DNA of 44,775 nucleotides from Metamycoplasma orale ATCC 23714 (GTDB lineage: Bacteria; Bacillota_I; Bacilli_A; Mycoplasmatales; Metamycoplasmataceae), in the NCBI RefSeq assembly GCF_000420105.1, contig NZ_ATUH01000005.1, forward strand, positions 1 to 44,775, in the 5' to 3' direction. Under the pieces are notes generated by a model that saw only the letters and a program-made list of their open reading frames with translations, was not told where the DNA came from and searched no databases. This document shows positions 1 to 13,487 of the stretch, one piece after another. Position 1 is the stretch's first letter, and each line of letters starts with the position of its first letter. A program made the translations under genes and the position numbers.

Positions 1-93
1 CTAATAAATAAAAGACTAAGAAAAACTTTAAACTATAAATCAGCTGAAGAACTATATGTTGATGCTTATAATAAAACCATAGAATCATTGTAA
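1..93 (+). CDS. IS30-family transposase, C-terminal end (partial)
   Basis: Only the last 30 codons are in the window; the gene enters from the left edge and stops at TAA 91-93. The visible peptide contains NKRLRKTLNYKSAEELY, which matches the conserved C-terminus of IS30-type DDE transposases (pattern R-R-K-L-N-[YF]-K-[ST]-P/A-x-E). IS30 elements are known in M. hominis and relatives. The catalytic DDE residues lie outside the window, so completeness and activity cannot be judged. A perfect hairpin lies 29 bases downstream. The family call rests on this short tail only. Confidence 0.6.
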   Translation, partial: LINKRLRKTLNYKSAEELYVDAYNKTIESL

Positions 94-122
94 TATAGAA
101 AACCATAACCAAAAATACAGCA

Positions 123-160
123 ATTAAAAAATTGCAATTTTTCGTTTGCAATTTTTTAAT
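123..160 (+). terminator. Hairpin terminator after the transposase
   Basis: Perfect 15-bp inverted repeat (123-137 and 146-160) with an 8-base loop. The 3' arm contains six T and is followed by an AT-rich run. It fits an intrinsic terminator for the transposase. It could instead be part of the IS right end; the terminal repeat of this IS cannot be defined from one end. Confidence 0.6.
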
Positions 161-235
161 ATTTTAATTTGTTTGTAATAGAATAAAGTTGTAAGCAACA
201 AGTATTGCACTTCATACTTCATTCAAGCTATGGCT

Positions 236-715
236 CTAATTATTGGCCATATTTTTATTATATTCTTCAATGTCTTTAATGTGAAATGATTTTAGCATAG
301 CAACATCTTTTTTAATTTCAGTAATATCTTTTTCAACTTTATCTAATCTAGCTTCAACTTTATCTAGTCTAGCTTCAACTTTATCTAGTCTAGCTTCAAT
401 TTTATCTAATCTATTTTCTATTTTTTCAAGTATAGGGAAGATTTCATTTTGAATCATTACCTTAACATTTAAAATTAAATCTTTAGCGAATTGATCTGGA
501 TCAAATGGTTTTTTAGGCATATCTTCTTTAAAATCCTCCACATTGCATACTGCACAAAAATATAAATTTTCTTTTTCTTTCTTGAAAACCATTTCAAAAT
601 ATTTAACATTTTTATATTGTGAAATTCTTGAAATAAAATCTTTTTTCGAAATAGTATTTTTTCTTATTATATCACCAAGATTCTTAATTGGTTGTTTTTT
701 ATTATGATCTTTCAT
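236..715 (-). CDS. Coiled-coil protein with tandem heptad repeats
   Basis: A 159-residue soluble protein with no signal peptide or membrane segment. Residues about 1-90 are a mixed, basic domain I do not recognise. Residues about 95-145 form a long amphipathic helix built from repeated LDKVEAR heptads, a classic coiled-coil (oligomerisation) pattern. The heptads are encoded by four 21-bp tandem copies. The gene starts at ATG 715-713, preceded by a good ribosome binding site (AAAGAGGT, complement of 721-728). The architecture is like DUF16-type mycoplasma proteins (N-terminal domain plus C-terminal heptads), but I cannot assign the family. Function unknown. It is divergent from infC and has its own promoter. 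Confidence 0.75.
   Translation of the reverse strand: MKDHNKKQPIKNLGDIIRKNTISKKDFISRISQYKNVKYFEMVFKKEKENLYFCAVCNVEDFKEDMPKKPFDPDQFAKDLILNVKVMIQNEIFPILEKIENRLDKIEARLDKVEARLDKVEARLDKVEKDITEIKKDVAMLKSFHIKDIEEYNKNMANN
332..415 (-). repeat. Four tandem 21-bp repeats inside the coiled-coil gene
   Basis: Copies at 332-352, 353-373, 374-394 and 395-415. The second and third are identical, the first differs at one base, and the fourth has diverged more. Each copy encodes one heptad (L-D-K-V/I-E-A/N-R), so gain or loss of copies keeps the reading frame and changes the coiled-coil length by whole heptads. Confidence 0.9.
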
Positions 716-787
716 TTTTTACCTCTTTGAAATAATTTTCATTCAAAAACATAAAAATGTTATTAATTTGAGACTTTTATTTTTCGA

Positions 788-812
788 TACTTATATATAT
801 TATATATAAGTA
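788..812. promoter_or_regulatory. 25-bp palindrome in divergent intergenic region
   Basis: Perfect 12-bp inverted repeat (TACTTATATATA, centre at 800) between the minus-strand coiled-coil gene and infC. A minus-strand TATAAT (804-799) sits inside it; with a start near 792 this would give a leader of about 75 bases for the coiled-coil gene. It could be an operator or just an AT-rich promoter. The rest of 716-889 shows only the ribosome binding site at 721-728 and no other gene. Confidence 0.45.
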
Positions 813-886
813 TATATTTTTAAAATTCCCAACTTTTTATTCATTTAGTAAAAACCTAAAATATTTAGAGATATATAAAAATATTA

Positions 887-895
887 TGTTATAAT
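887..895 (+). promoter_or_regulatory. Extended -10 promoter for infC-rpmI-rplT
   Basis: TG-T-TATAAT: TG at 887-888 and TATAAT at 890-895. Expected transcription start is near 902. No clear -35 box is visible, which is usual for extended -10 promoters. It lies just upstream of the infC leader. Confidence 0.65.
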
Positions 896-901
896 AAATT
901 C

Positions 902-1050
902 GCTTTAAATAGCAGAAAGAAGATTCATTTCTCACCTAAATGAGTAAATTGTTGGGTTGCTACAGTAAAGAAAAATAACTAATATTATTATTTTTTGTAG
1001 TTAATTAGAGAAGTGGATTTTGTTAAAACCACTTTTTATTTTAAGGAGAA
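902..1050 (+). promoter_or_regulatory. infC leader, L20-leader-like, with attenuator hairpin
   Basis: An untranslated leader of about 150 bases. It holds a short hairpin (CTCA 931-934 / TGAG 941-944) inside a TTTCTCACC context that recalls the L20-binding leader of Firmicutes infC operons. It ends in a terminator-like hairpin: AGTGG 1012-1016 and TTTT 1018-1021 pair with AAAA 1025-1028 and CCACT 1029-1033, followed by TTTTATTTT. The infC ribosome binding site AAGGAG (1043-1048) follows at once. In Bacillus, L20 binding to such a leader causes premature termination; the same control is inferred here from layout and the visible hairpin. Confidence 0.6.
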
Positions 1051-1054
1051 AGTT

Positions 1055-1684
1055 ATACAACAAAATTCAAATATAAATAGTAAATTGCCAAAAGCAGAAC
1101 ACATTGTTAATGAAAGAATTCCATACAATAAAGTATTTGTTATTGATGAAAATGGAGAAAAAATAGGTGTTATGTTAAAAACTGAAGCAATTGAAAAAGC
1201 TAAAGAAAGTAATATGGATTTAGTTTTAATTGCTTTAGATAATAATCGTCCAATCACAAGAATTATGGACTATGGTAAATTTAAATATGATAAAAAGAAA
1301 AAAAATAAACTAAATAAAGAAAAACAAAGTCAAACAACCAATCGTGAAATTAGATTAACCCCATTAATTGGCGATCACGACTTAAAAACCAAAGCTAAAA
1401 AAGCTAGAGAATTTATTTTAGATAATGCTAGAGTAAAAGTTTCAGTTAAATTTAGAGGACGTGAAAAAACTAGAACTGAATTAGGAACTGAAATTCTTGA
1501 TAAGTTTTTTGCGATGGTTGAAGATGTTGCAAAAATTACTAAACCTGCAATGATGGTTAATGACAAATTCTTAGATATGTTTATTGAAAAAGATAGTAAA
1601 AAAGTTAAGTCTTTTAATAATTCTAATAAAGAAGATGAAGACAAAATTAAAGAAGGAGAAGACAATGCCAAAAATGAAGACTAA
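1055..1684 (+). CDS. infC: Translation initiation factor IF-3
   Basis: IF-3 binds the 30S subunit, keeps 50S off and proofreads the initiator tRNA-start codon pairing. The N domain begins near residue 17 ([21 protein letters not shown]). The C domain begins near residue 97 ([14 protein letters not shown], then AREFI and [10 protein letters not shown]). An acidic, charged tail of about 30 residues follows. I chose ATA 1055 as the start: it is in frame, 6 bases after a perfect AAGGAG, and gives the normal IF-3 N-terminus. An in-frame GTG at 1013 would lie inside the attenuator hairpin. Rare starts (AUU, AUA, AUC) are typical for infC and allow autoregulation. The gene overlaps rpmI by 20 bases. 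Confidence 0.9.
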   Translation: MQQNSNINSKLPKAEHIVNERIPYNKVFVIDENGEKIGVMLKTEAIEKAKESNMDLVLIALDNNRPITRIMDYGKFKYDKKKKNKLNKEKQSQTTNREIRLTPLIGDHDLKTKAKKAREFILDNARVKVSVKFRGREKTRTELGTEILDKFFAMVEDVAKITKPAMMVNDKFLDMFIEKDSKKVKSFNNSNKEDEDKIKEGEDNAKNED

Positions 1685-1853
1685 AAGTGCCATTAAAAAA
1701 AGAGTAAAAATTACAGCGAATGGTAAAGTTAAAAGAGGCAATGCTTATAGATCACATTTAGCACAAAACAAATCAACAAAACAAAAGCGTCACTCACGTA
1801 AATCATCAGAATTATCACATTCAGATTTTAAAAGATATAAGGAACTAATTTAA
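1665..1853 (+). CDS. rpmI: Ribosomal protein L35
   Basis: 62 residues, [20 protein letters not shown], then [18 protein letters not shown]: the standard short, very basic L35 of the large subunit. The start at ATG 1665 is set by AAGGAG at 1653-1658, inside the end of infC, so its translation overlaps infC by 20 bases and is probably coupled. It is the middle gene of the conserved infC-rpmI-rplT operon. Confidence 0.96.
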   Translation: MPKMKTKSAIKKRVKITANGKVKRGNAYRSHLAQNKSTKQKRHSRKSSELSHSDFKRYKELI

Positions 1854-1880
1854 TTAGTTTATAGATAGAAAGGAATTATT

Positions 1881-2255
1881 ATGCGTACAAAAGGCGGAAT
1901 AGTTACAAGAAGAAGACGTAATAAATGATTAAAACTTGCAAAAGGTTATTGAGGACATAAATCAATTGGTTACAAAGTTGCTAAACAACAAGTTGTAAAA
2001 TCATGAACTTATGCTTTTAGAGATCGTAAACAAATTAAAAGAGAATTCAGAAAATTGTGAATAGCTAGAATTAATGCTGCTGTAAGACCATTAGGTGTTA
2101 CATATTCAAGATTAATTGAAGGACTTAAAAAAGCTAACATTCTTATTAACCGTAAAATGTTATCTGAACTTGCAATTAATCAACCAACAGTGTTTAATCA
2201 AATTGTTGAAAAAGCAAAAAAAGCTTTAGTGCAAAAGAAAGCAGAACTTAAATAA
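1881..2255 (+). CDS. rplT: Ribosomal protein L20
   Basis: 124 residues, beginning [25 protein letters not shown], then [21 protein letters not shown] and [13 protein letters not shown]: a full-length L20. It binds 23S rRNA early in 50S assembly and in Firmicutes represses its own operon through the infC leader. Its four tryptophans are all UGA. The start ATG 1881 follows GAAAGGAA at 1868-1874. It ends the infC operon before a strong terminator. Confidence 0.96.
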
Positions 2256-2260
2256 TAATT

Positions 2261-2297
2261 AAAACTTACATTCAATGTATGTAAGTTTTTTATTTTA
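2261..2297 (+). terminator. Terminator of infC-rpmI-rplT
   Basis: Perfect 11-bp stem (2261-2271 and 2279-2289), 7-base loop, then TT-A-TTTT. It follows the L20 stop by 5 bases. Confidence 0.85.
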
Positions 2298-2328
2298 ATT
2301 AAATAAAATTATTTATTAAGGAACTATT

Positions 2329-2523
2329 ATGTACAGACCAGAAGATATTGATAAAATGTATAAACAAGAATATGAATATAAATGTGTTGAATATAAGAAC
2401 TCTCAACATTTTAATGAAAATGTTAATGAAGAAGCTGCTAAAGGTTGAAGAGTAGTGGCTGTTACTTATTGAGTTAATTTCAAAGCATTATTAATGGTTA
2501 CATACGAAAGAAAATTAATTTAA
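2329..2523 (+). CDS. Small DUF4177-like protein
   Basis: 64 residues. The sequence YEYKCVEYKN, then EEAAKGWRVVAVTYW and LMVTYERKL, has the DUF4177 pattern (Y-[EK]-Y-K-[VC]-V-E ... N...A..GW.[VL]V.V ... [LM]..[YL].R). The function of that family is unknown. Two or three tryptophans are UGA. The start at ATG 2329 has AAGGA at 2318-2322. It sits alone after the L20 terminator and ends 6 bases before mnmA, so the two are probably co-transcribed. Confidence 0.7.
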
Positions 2524-3648
<1,125 letters not shown>

Positions 3649-3684
3649 TTTATTAATTGTTATTAATTATTAAAGGAGAAACAA

Positions 3685-6351
3685 ATGATATCTAAAACTT
3701 CAAAAGAAATTAGACAAATGTGATTAGATTTTTTTAAATCTAAAAATCACTTAGTTGTAGAATCTAAATCTTTAATTCCACATAATGACCCATCACTTTT
3801 GTGAATAAATTCAGGTGTGGCTACTTTAAAAGATTTTTTTAGTGGTAAAAAAATTCCGCCATGTAAGAGAATAACAAACTCTCAAAAATCAATTCGCACA
3901 AATGACATTGATAATGTTGGGCTTACAGCAAGACACCATACATTTTTTGAAATGTTAGGTAACTTTTCAATTGGCGATTACTTTAAAAATGAAGCTATTG
4001 AATTTGCTTACGAATTTATTTTTGATGTTTTAAAATTAGCTAAAGAAAGAATTTATATTACTTATTATTCAGAAGACTTAGATACTTATAATAAATGAAT
4101 AAGTTGTGGAATTGCTAAAGAACATTTAATAAAAGGTAGTCGTGATACTAACTTTTGAGACGTTGGTGAAGGGCCTTGTGGACCAGATACGGAAATATTT
4201 TATGATCGTGGTGAAAAATATGATAAAAGAGGTATTGAACTTTTAGTTAACGATTTGGAAAATGATCGTTATATTGAAATTTGAAATATTGTATTTTCTC
4301 AATTTAATAATGATGGGCAAAATAATTACACTGAACTTGCTACTAAAAATATTGATACTGGTGCAGGCTTAGAAAGAATTACTGCAATTTTTCAAGATGC
4401 TCCTACTAACTTTGACACAGACTTATTTTTACCAATAATTCATGAAGTTGAAAAACTTACTAAGTATAAATATGACATTAATAACTACTTTACCAAAGAA
4501 CCTAAACAAGCCAAAATTAATACATACTTTAAAATAATAGCTGATCATATTAGAGCTTCAGTTAATGCTATTAATGATGGCGTTAGTCCTTCAAATGTCG
4601 GACGTGGTTATATTATAAGAAGATTAATAAGAAGATCTTATCGTGCAGGTATTTCACTTGGAATTAAAGAAAAAAGTTTCTTATATAAATTAACTAAAAT
4701 AGTTAAAGACTCACTTATTTATGATATTGATGTTAAAAAAGTTTCTAAAATAATTAAAGATGAAGAAGAACTATTTGCTAAAACTATTCAAGAAGGTGAA
4801 AAACTACTTGAACAAGAAATTAAAAAGCATGGTTCAGTTAATGTTGATATAGCATTTAAAATGTTTGATACTTATGGCTTTCCTATTGAACTTACAGAAG
4901 AGATTTTAAAAGAAAAAAATATCAAATGAAATTGAACTAATCAACAATTTCAAGATTTAATCAAAAAACACCAAGATATATCTCGGGGAAATGTTGAAGT
5001 TGGTATGGCTAAAGTTATTAATTCATTAACTTTAATTCCTGATTTAGTTTCTGAATTTATTGGATATGATTTTTTAGAAAACGAAACTAAAATTTTATAT
5101 TTACTAAATGAAGAAAAAGAACTTTCAAAAACTTCAAAGAATGATATTTCATATTTAGTTTTAGAAAAAACTCCTTTTTATGCAACTAGTGGTGGACAAA
5201 ACCATGATTTAGGTTATATGCTACAAGGTAAAGAAAAAATTGAAGTACTTGATGTTTTTAAAGACAAACATTGAAACTATATTCATAAAGTAAAAGGAAA
5301 GATTGATAAATCTTTACCTATTAAATGTTTTGTTGATGCAACTAAACGTGCTGGTTTTGCTAGGGGACACTCTTCAACTCACTTAATGTATTCAGTACTT
5401 AGAAAAATATATCCAAATGATAGAATTGATCAATTAGGTTCTAATATATCTTATGATCACTTTACTTTTGACTTTGGTATTGATCATAAACCTACTAAAG
5501 AAGAAATTAGTGCTATTGAAACTAAGATGAGAGAAATAATAAATCAAAAAGTTAATCGTGAATATATAATTACTTCAATCAAAAAAGCCGAACAAATGGG
5601 GGCTTGAATGACCATTGATGAAAGTGAATACCATGATGCTAATTGCGTAAGAGTTGTTAAGTTTGGTAATATTACATTAGATTTATGTGGTGGAACTCAC
5701 GTTAAAAATACTAGCGATATTGAAGATTTCAAAATTACTTCAGTTGATTCTAAAGGAACAGGAATCTATCGTTTAAGAGCAATTACTACTAAAGAAGCTG
5801 TGGCTAAATTTTTAGATGAAGAAATTAATAAAGAACTTCAACTTATTGAATCACTAATTGCTAAAAATAAAGAATTAAACAAATCTTATGTTTATAAACT
5901 TAATAAAATAGTAGCTAAATCTAATAAAGAAAAAGAAGAATATTTAACTTCTTTATTAGTTAAAGAAAACGATATTAGAGAAGATTATAAAAAACTTTTA
6001 AAAGAATCGCAAAATAAAGATGTTGATCTTGCAAAATATGTACCAATTAAAATTAAAAATATTAACTACTATATAATAAGCGAAAATAATTTGAATGTTT
6101 TACGTAAAGCATGCTTATTATTAAGAGAACAAAACCCTTCATTTGTAATTATTGGTTTTGCTAAGTTAGAAAGCAATTATTATTTAACAATTGGAGCAAA
6201 AGATTATGATGCTAAAAAATACTTTGATAAACTTACAAGTAAGTTTGAAGGCAAAGGTGGCGGAAATAATTTAATTTGTCAAGGTTCAATTAATTTTAAA
6301 GATACTGAAGAAAAATTAATTGAAGCAATTAAAAAGGAATTAAATGCGTAA
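3685..6351 (+). CDS. alaS: Alanyl-tRNA synthetase
   Basis: 888 residues, full length with UGA read as Trp. The class II catalytic core carries [10 protein letters not shown] (residue about 44), [18 protein letters not shown] and GAGLERI (about 227). The RNA-binding region has [14 protein letters not shown]. The editing domain has the zinc ligands HSSTH (His562) and CGGTH (Cys668). The C-Ala end has [12 protein letters not shown]. AlaRS charges tRNA-Ala and clears Ser- and Gly-tRNA-Ala. The start ATG 3685 follows AAAGGAG (3672-3678). The last codons overlap ruvX by 8 bases. The alaS-ruvX-DUF1292 order is the same as in Bacillus. Confidence 0.97.
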
Positions 6352-6769
6352 ACTTTGTCTAGATTTAGGCACTAAAACTTGTGGCTTTGCAATTTCTGAT
6401 GAATTAGGAATTATTTCAACAGGCTTAGAAAACTTTTTCTTTAAAGAAAGAAAATTTTCTGAAGTTATTAATAAAGTTAAAGAATATTTAAATTTACCAG
6501 ATTATAAAAACAAAATTGATGCAATTATTTTAGGTTATCCTCTAAGAATGGATTTATCTAAAAGTGAAAGAACATTAATGGTTGAAAATTTTAAATTAAT
6601 GTTAGAAAAAGAAATTACATTGCCTATTATTTATCAAGATGAAAGGCAAAGTACAATTAATGCTGAAAATATTTTAATGCAAGCAAATTATTCTAAGCAA
6701 AAACGCAAGCAAAAGAAAGACTCTTTAGCAGCACAACTAATTTTAGAATCTTATTTAGAAAGGAAATAA
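6344..6769 (+). CDS. ruvX: Putative Holliday junction resolvase RuvX (YqgF)
   Basis: 141 residues, RNase H-fold nuclease. Conserved features: first acidic strand [12 protein letters not shown] (Asp7), [24 protein letters not shown] and [15 protein letters not shown] with the last acidic residue. The family processes Holliday junctions and/or pre-16S rRNA 5' ends; which role applies here is not visible. The start ATG 6344 lies inside the alaS end, with AAAAAGGA at 6331-6338. Confidence 0.92.
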   Translation: MRKLCLDLGTKTCGFAISDELGIISTGLENFFFKERKFSEVINKVKEYLNLPDYKNKIDAIILGYPLRMDLSKSERTLMVENFKLMLEKEITLPIIYQDERQSTINAENILMQANYSKQKRKQKKDSLAAQLILESYLERK

Positions 6770-6770
6770 A

Positions 6771-7208
6771 ATGAAAACACCAAAAACTAACAGTAAATCT
6801 AAAAGCACTAATAATTTAGAAGAACTAAAACAATCTGCTAAAAAAGAATTTTTAGAAGCTAAAACCAGTGATGTTTTAGACATTTATACAGAAGAAAGAA
6901 AAATTATTGTTGAAACTGTAGATCATGAAAAAGTTAACTTTTATATTATTTTAGTAATTAAAGAAGGAGACACTCAATATATTTGTACAACAGATGGTAT
7001 TGATATGTTTGCTTTTCTTAAAAAGAGAGATGATTCAGAAGAAACTACTTTAATTGATGACGATAAAGAAGCAGAAATACTTTCAGACGTATTAGAAGAA
7101 TTTTTAGATGTAAACAAAATATATTGTTTAAATAGCAAAACAAAAACTTTAAAAGATCTTTATAATGAACTTATTTATGAAGATGATGAAGAAGAAGATC
7201 AAGAATAA
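6771..7208 (+). CDS. DUF1292-like acidic protein (YrzB-type)
   Basis: 145 residues, strongly acidic at the end (EDDEEEDQE). The centre, ERKIIVETVDHEKVNFYIILVI, then YICTTDGIDMFAFLKK and KEAEILSDVLEEFL, follows the DUF1292 layout: strand, D-x-x-G/H-x-E/K, strand, Y, then E...V...F near the end. In Bacillus yrzB (DUF1292) follows yrrK (ruvX) after alaS, and the same order here supports the call. The first 30 residues are a lysine/serine-rich extension. The ATG is 1 base after the ruvX stop with AAAGGAA in front. Function unknown. Confidence 0.65.
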   Translation: MKTPKTNSKSKSTNNLEELKQSAKKEFLEAKTSDVLDIYTEERKIIVETVDHEKVNFYIILVIKEGDTQYICTTDGIDMFAFLKKRDDSEETTLIDDDKEAEILSDVLEEFLDVNKIYCLNSKTKTLKDLYNELIYEDDEEEDQE

Positions 7209-7909
7209 TGCAAAAATTAAATCCAAAATTAAAATTAATTCTAGGTATTTCTGCACTTATTGTTTTAGTAGTCATAGTTGTTACATTTTTTATAACTGTA
7301 GCAATTAGAAAAAAAATTCTTAAGAAACATTATCTTTTAGATAATGAAAAGCAATTAAAAGCTTTTGCAGCAAAAAATCCTAATTACGGAATAGTACTAG
7401 AAGGTATTAAAAAATATTATTCAACACCTTTAGTTGATGATTTATTAGTTGCTTTTCTAGTTAATACAATTTTTGTCAACAAATATCAAAGTATTTATTT
7501 ATTAGATAAAAATGATTATTTAGCTATTTCTTTATCTATATTATTATCAAAGGATGTTAATTTAGAAAAAAATAAAAATTTTGAAAGTAAATTAACTGAA
7601 ATTAAAAATAATACTGAAATAGATCTTTCTAATTTAAACATAAAAGATACTATTCTAGATGAAAAACAAAAATATGATATTTTAATATCATTAAGTGATT
7701 ATTCTAATATAATAGATATCGTAAACAAATATCTAAACAATTTCAAATTAAACACAATGCTAGTTTTGGAATATAATTCTTTAAAAGATATTAAGGAATT
7801 AAAAAATATTGAAAATATTAGATATGAAACAATAAGTTTTAATAAACGAAACTTTATTTTATTAGCAAAAGATAATTTACACGATAAATTATTAATGCAA
7901 GGAGATTAA
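7208..7909 (+). CDS. Membrane-anchored protein, possibly methyltransferase-like
   Basis: 233 residues. One hydrophobic helix at about residues 9-33 (LILGISALIVLVVIVVTFF), followed by basic IRKKILKKH, so the N-terminus is anchored in the membrane; by the positive-inside rule the rest faces the cytoplasm. The body alternates short hydrophobic strands and helices (SIYLLDKNDYLAISLSILL; YDILISLSDYSNI; NTMLVLEYN), which could be a degenerate Rossmann-type methyltransferase as annotated in some mycoplasmas, but no clear SAM motif is visible. The start overlaps the previous stop in TAATG (1 base). No strong Shine-Dalgarno: likely translational coupling. Followed by greA after 1 base. Confidence 0.6.
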   Translation: MQKLNPKLKLILGISALIVLVVIVVTFFITVAIRKKILKKHYLLDNEKQLKAFAAKNPNYGIVLEGIKKYYSTPLVDDLLVAFLVNTIFVNKYQSIYLLDKNDYLAISLSILLSKDVNLEKNKNFESKLTEIKNNTEIDLSNLNIKDTILDEKQKYDILISLSDYSNIIDIVNKYLNNFKLNTMLVLEYNSLKDIKELKNIENIRYETISFNKRNFILLAKDNLHDKLLMQGD

Positions 7910-7910
7910 A

Positions 7911-8378
7911 ATGGCTAAAAAGGAAAAAATTTATTTAACACAAGAAAGTTATGCACAATATACTGAACGATTAAAATTCCTTCAAGAAGTTGCTAGACCT
8001 CAAGTTATTGAAGAAATTAAAGAAGCTAGAAATCAAGGTGACTTATCTGAAAATGCTGAATATGACTCTGCTCGTGATAAGCAAGCAGCAATTGAAAACG
8101 AAATTTTAGAAATTCAACACATTTTAGAAAACTATGAAATTATTAAAGCAGCTTCTAGTGCAACAGTACATTTAGGTTCAACTGTTGATATTATTTCTTT
8201 AAATGATGATAAAATTTCAAAAATTATTATTGTTGGTTCTTTAGATGCAGATCCTTTTTCGGGAAAAATTTCAAACACTTCACCTTTAGTGCGTGCTTTA
8301 ATAGGAAGAAAAGTAGAAGATGTCGTTGAAGTTGAAGCTCCTAAGAAATACAAAATTAAGATTCTAAGCATTAAATAA
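7911..8378 (+). CDS. greA: Transcription elongation factor GreA
   Basis: 155 residues, normal length. GreA enters the secondary channel of RNA polymerase and stimulates cleavage of backtracked RNA. The N-terminal coiled coil carries the catalytic tip motif GDLSENAEYDSA (residues 43-54). The C-terminal globular domain has TVHLGSTVDII, ADPFSGKISNTSPLVRALIG and YKIKILSIK. The ATG follows AAGGAG (7900-7905). Last gene of the run from DUF4177 onward. Confidence 0.96.
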   Translation: MAKKEKIYLTQESYAQYTERLKFLQEVARPQVIEEIKEARNQGDLSENAEYDSARDKQAAIENEILEIQHILENYEIIKAASSATVHLGSTVDIISLNDDKISKIIIVGSLDADPFSGKISNTSPLVRALIGRKVEDVVEVEAPKKYKIKILSIK

Positions 8379-8383
8379 TTATT

Positions 8384-8426
8384 AAAAACACAAATTTGTT
8401 TTATTAAGACTTATTTGTGTTTTTTT
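8384..8426 (+). terminator. Terminator after greA
   Basis: 12-bp stem AAAAACACAAAT / ATTTGTGTTTTT (8384-8395 and 8413-8424) with a T tail. It separates the greA run from the rRNA operon. Confidence 0.85.
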
Positions 8427-8500
8427 ATCTTTTTATGTTTTAATAAAAATTTTTTATTTTTTTTAAACATTTTTTTATTTATAGTGTATCATATCTATTG

Positions 8501-8522
8501 CTATATTAATTGTTTAATATAG
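8501..8522 (+). other. Hairpin upstream of rRNA promoter
   Basis: Perfect 9-bp inverted repeat (8501-8509 and 8514-8522) with a 4-base loop and no T tail. It is about 100 bases upstream of the rRNA -10 box, in the 359-base gap between greA and 16S. Purpose unclear. No ORF is credible in that gap. Confidence 0.35.
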
Positions 8523-8602
8523 GGCTTATAAAAATTACAAATAATTAATTAATATTTCTTTTAAATCGACACAAAAATCTTTAAATAAATTTTTCTATTT
8601 TT

Positions 8603-8632
8603 TTGTGCACATTTTTTTAAAGTATGTATAAT
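8603..8632 (+). promoter_or_regulatory. rRNA operon promoter
   Basis: -35 TTGTGC (8603-8608), 18-base spacer, -10 TATAAT (8627-8632). It is the best promoter between greA and 16S; transcription would start near 8639, about 100 bases before mature 16S. Confidence 0.65.
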
Positions 8633-8665
8633 AGTTATTTGCTTATGCATTTATAAGCTAAAATA

Positions 8666-8690
8666 GTTCTTTGAAAACTGGATACGAATA
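8666..8690 (+). promoter_or_regulatory. boxA-like site and 5' arm of the 16S processing stem
   Basis: GTTCTTTGAAAACTG is the boxA-type antitermination sequence usual before Firmicute rRNA genes. Bases 8674-8690 pair perfectly over 17 bp with 10308-10324 after 16S, giving the long stem cut by RNase III to release pre-16S. Confidence 0.75.
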
Positions 8691-8737
8691 CCATTAACGT
8701 CAATTTCAGATAATACGAAAAAAACAAAAACAAAACA

Positions 8738-10256
<1,519 letters not shown>

Positions 10257-10492
10257 TACGGAGTACAATTGAAGTTATCCATACTTCATAAATAGTTAAT
10301 GGCCCAATATTCGTATCCAGTTTTGAGAGAACTATCTCTCATTTATTCTTTGAAAACTGAATTAGACATTGAAAATTAAAATATTAATATTCAAAAATTT
10401 AGATCAACCTATAGAATATTCAAAAATATAGAGACAAATACAAAAACAAAACAATAGGTCAAAAATACTTATACGTAATTAAAATATATAAC
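10257..10492 (+). other. 16S-23S spacer with processing stems, no tRNA
   Basis: No tRNA fold is seen. Bases 10308-10324 are the 3' arm of the 16S stem. A second boxA-like TTCTTTGAAAACTG leads into 10346-10367, which pairs with 13416-13437 after 23S over 22 positions (21 Watson-Crick pairs and one U-G). A short hairpin GAGAGA..TCTCTC (10325-10340) lies between the two. Confidence 0.8.
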
Positions 10493-13388
<2,896 letters not shown>

Positions 13389-13415
13389 TTGTTCTATAGA
13401 AGTGATTTAAATTAA

Positions 13416-13437
13416 GTCTAATTCAGTTTTCAGAGAA
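13416..13437 (+). other. 3' arm of the 23S processing stem
   Basis: Pairs with 10346-10367 (22 positions, one U-G), forming the RNase III stem around pre-23S. It lies just before the operon terminator. Confidence 0.75.
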
Positions 13438-13442
13438 TAAAC

Positions 13443-13467
13443 AAAAAATACCTTCGGGTATTTTTTT
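13443..13467. terminator. rRNA operon terminator, bidirectional
   Basis: AAAAAATACC - TTCG - GGTATTTTTT: a 10-bp perfect stem with a stable C(UUCG)G tetraloop, ending in seven T on the plus strand. On the minus strand it also ends in a T run, so it can stop the convergent tex/GGCT transcript, whose stop codon is 21 bases away. Confidence 0.9.
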
Positions 13468-13487
13468 ATTTAATTATTAATAAATAA

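Noticed and set aside
332-415. CRISPR array
   Set aside because: The 21-bp units are contiguous with no spacers and encode heptads of one protein.
1013-1054. GTG 1013 as the infC start
   Set aside because: It lies inside the terminator-like hairpin, has no Shine-Dalgarno, and adds residues not found in IF-3. ATA 1055 has a perfect site.
3685-6351. alaS as several broken fragments
   Set aside because: All breaks are UGA codons at positions that make sense as Trp; the gene is one open frame in the mollicute code.
10257-10492. tRNA genes in the 16S-23S spacer
   Set aside because: No cloverleaf or GGTTCRA-type T arm is present; the spacer is explained by the processing stems and boxA-like site.
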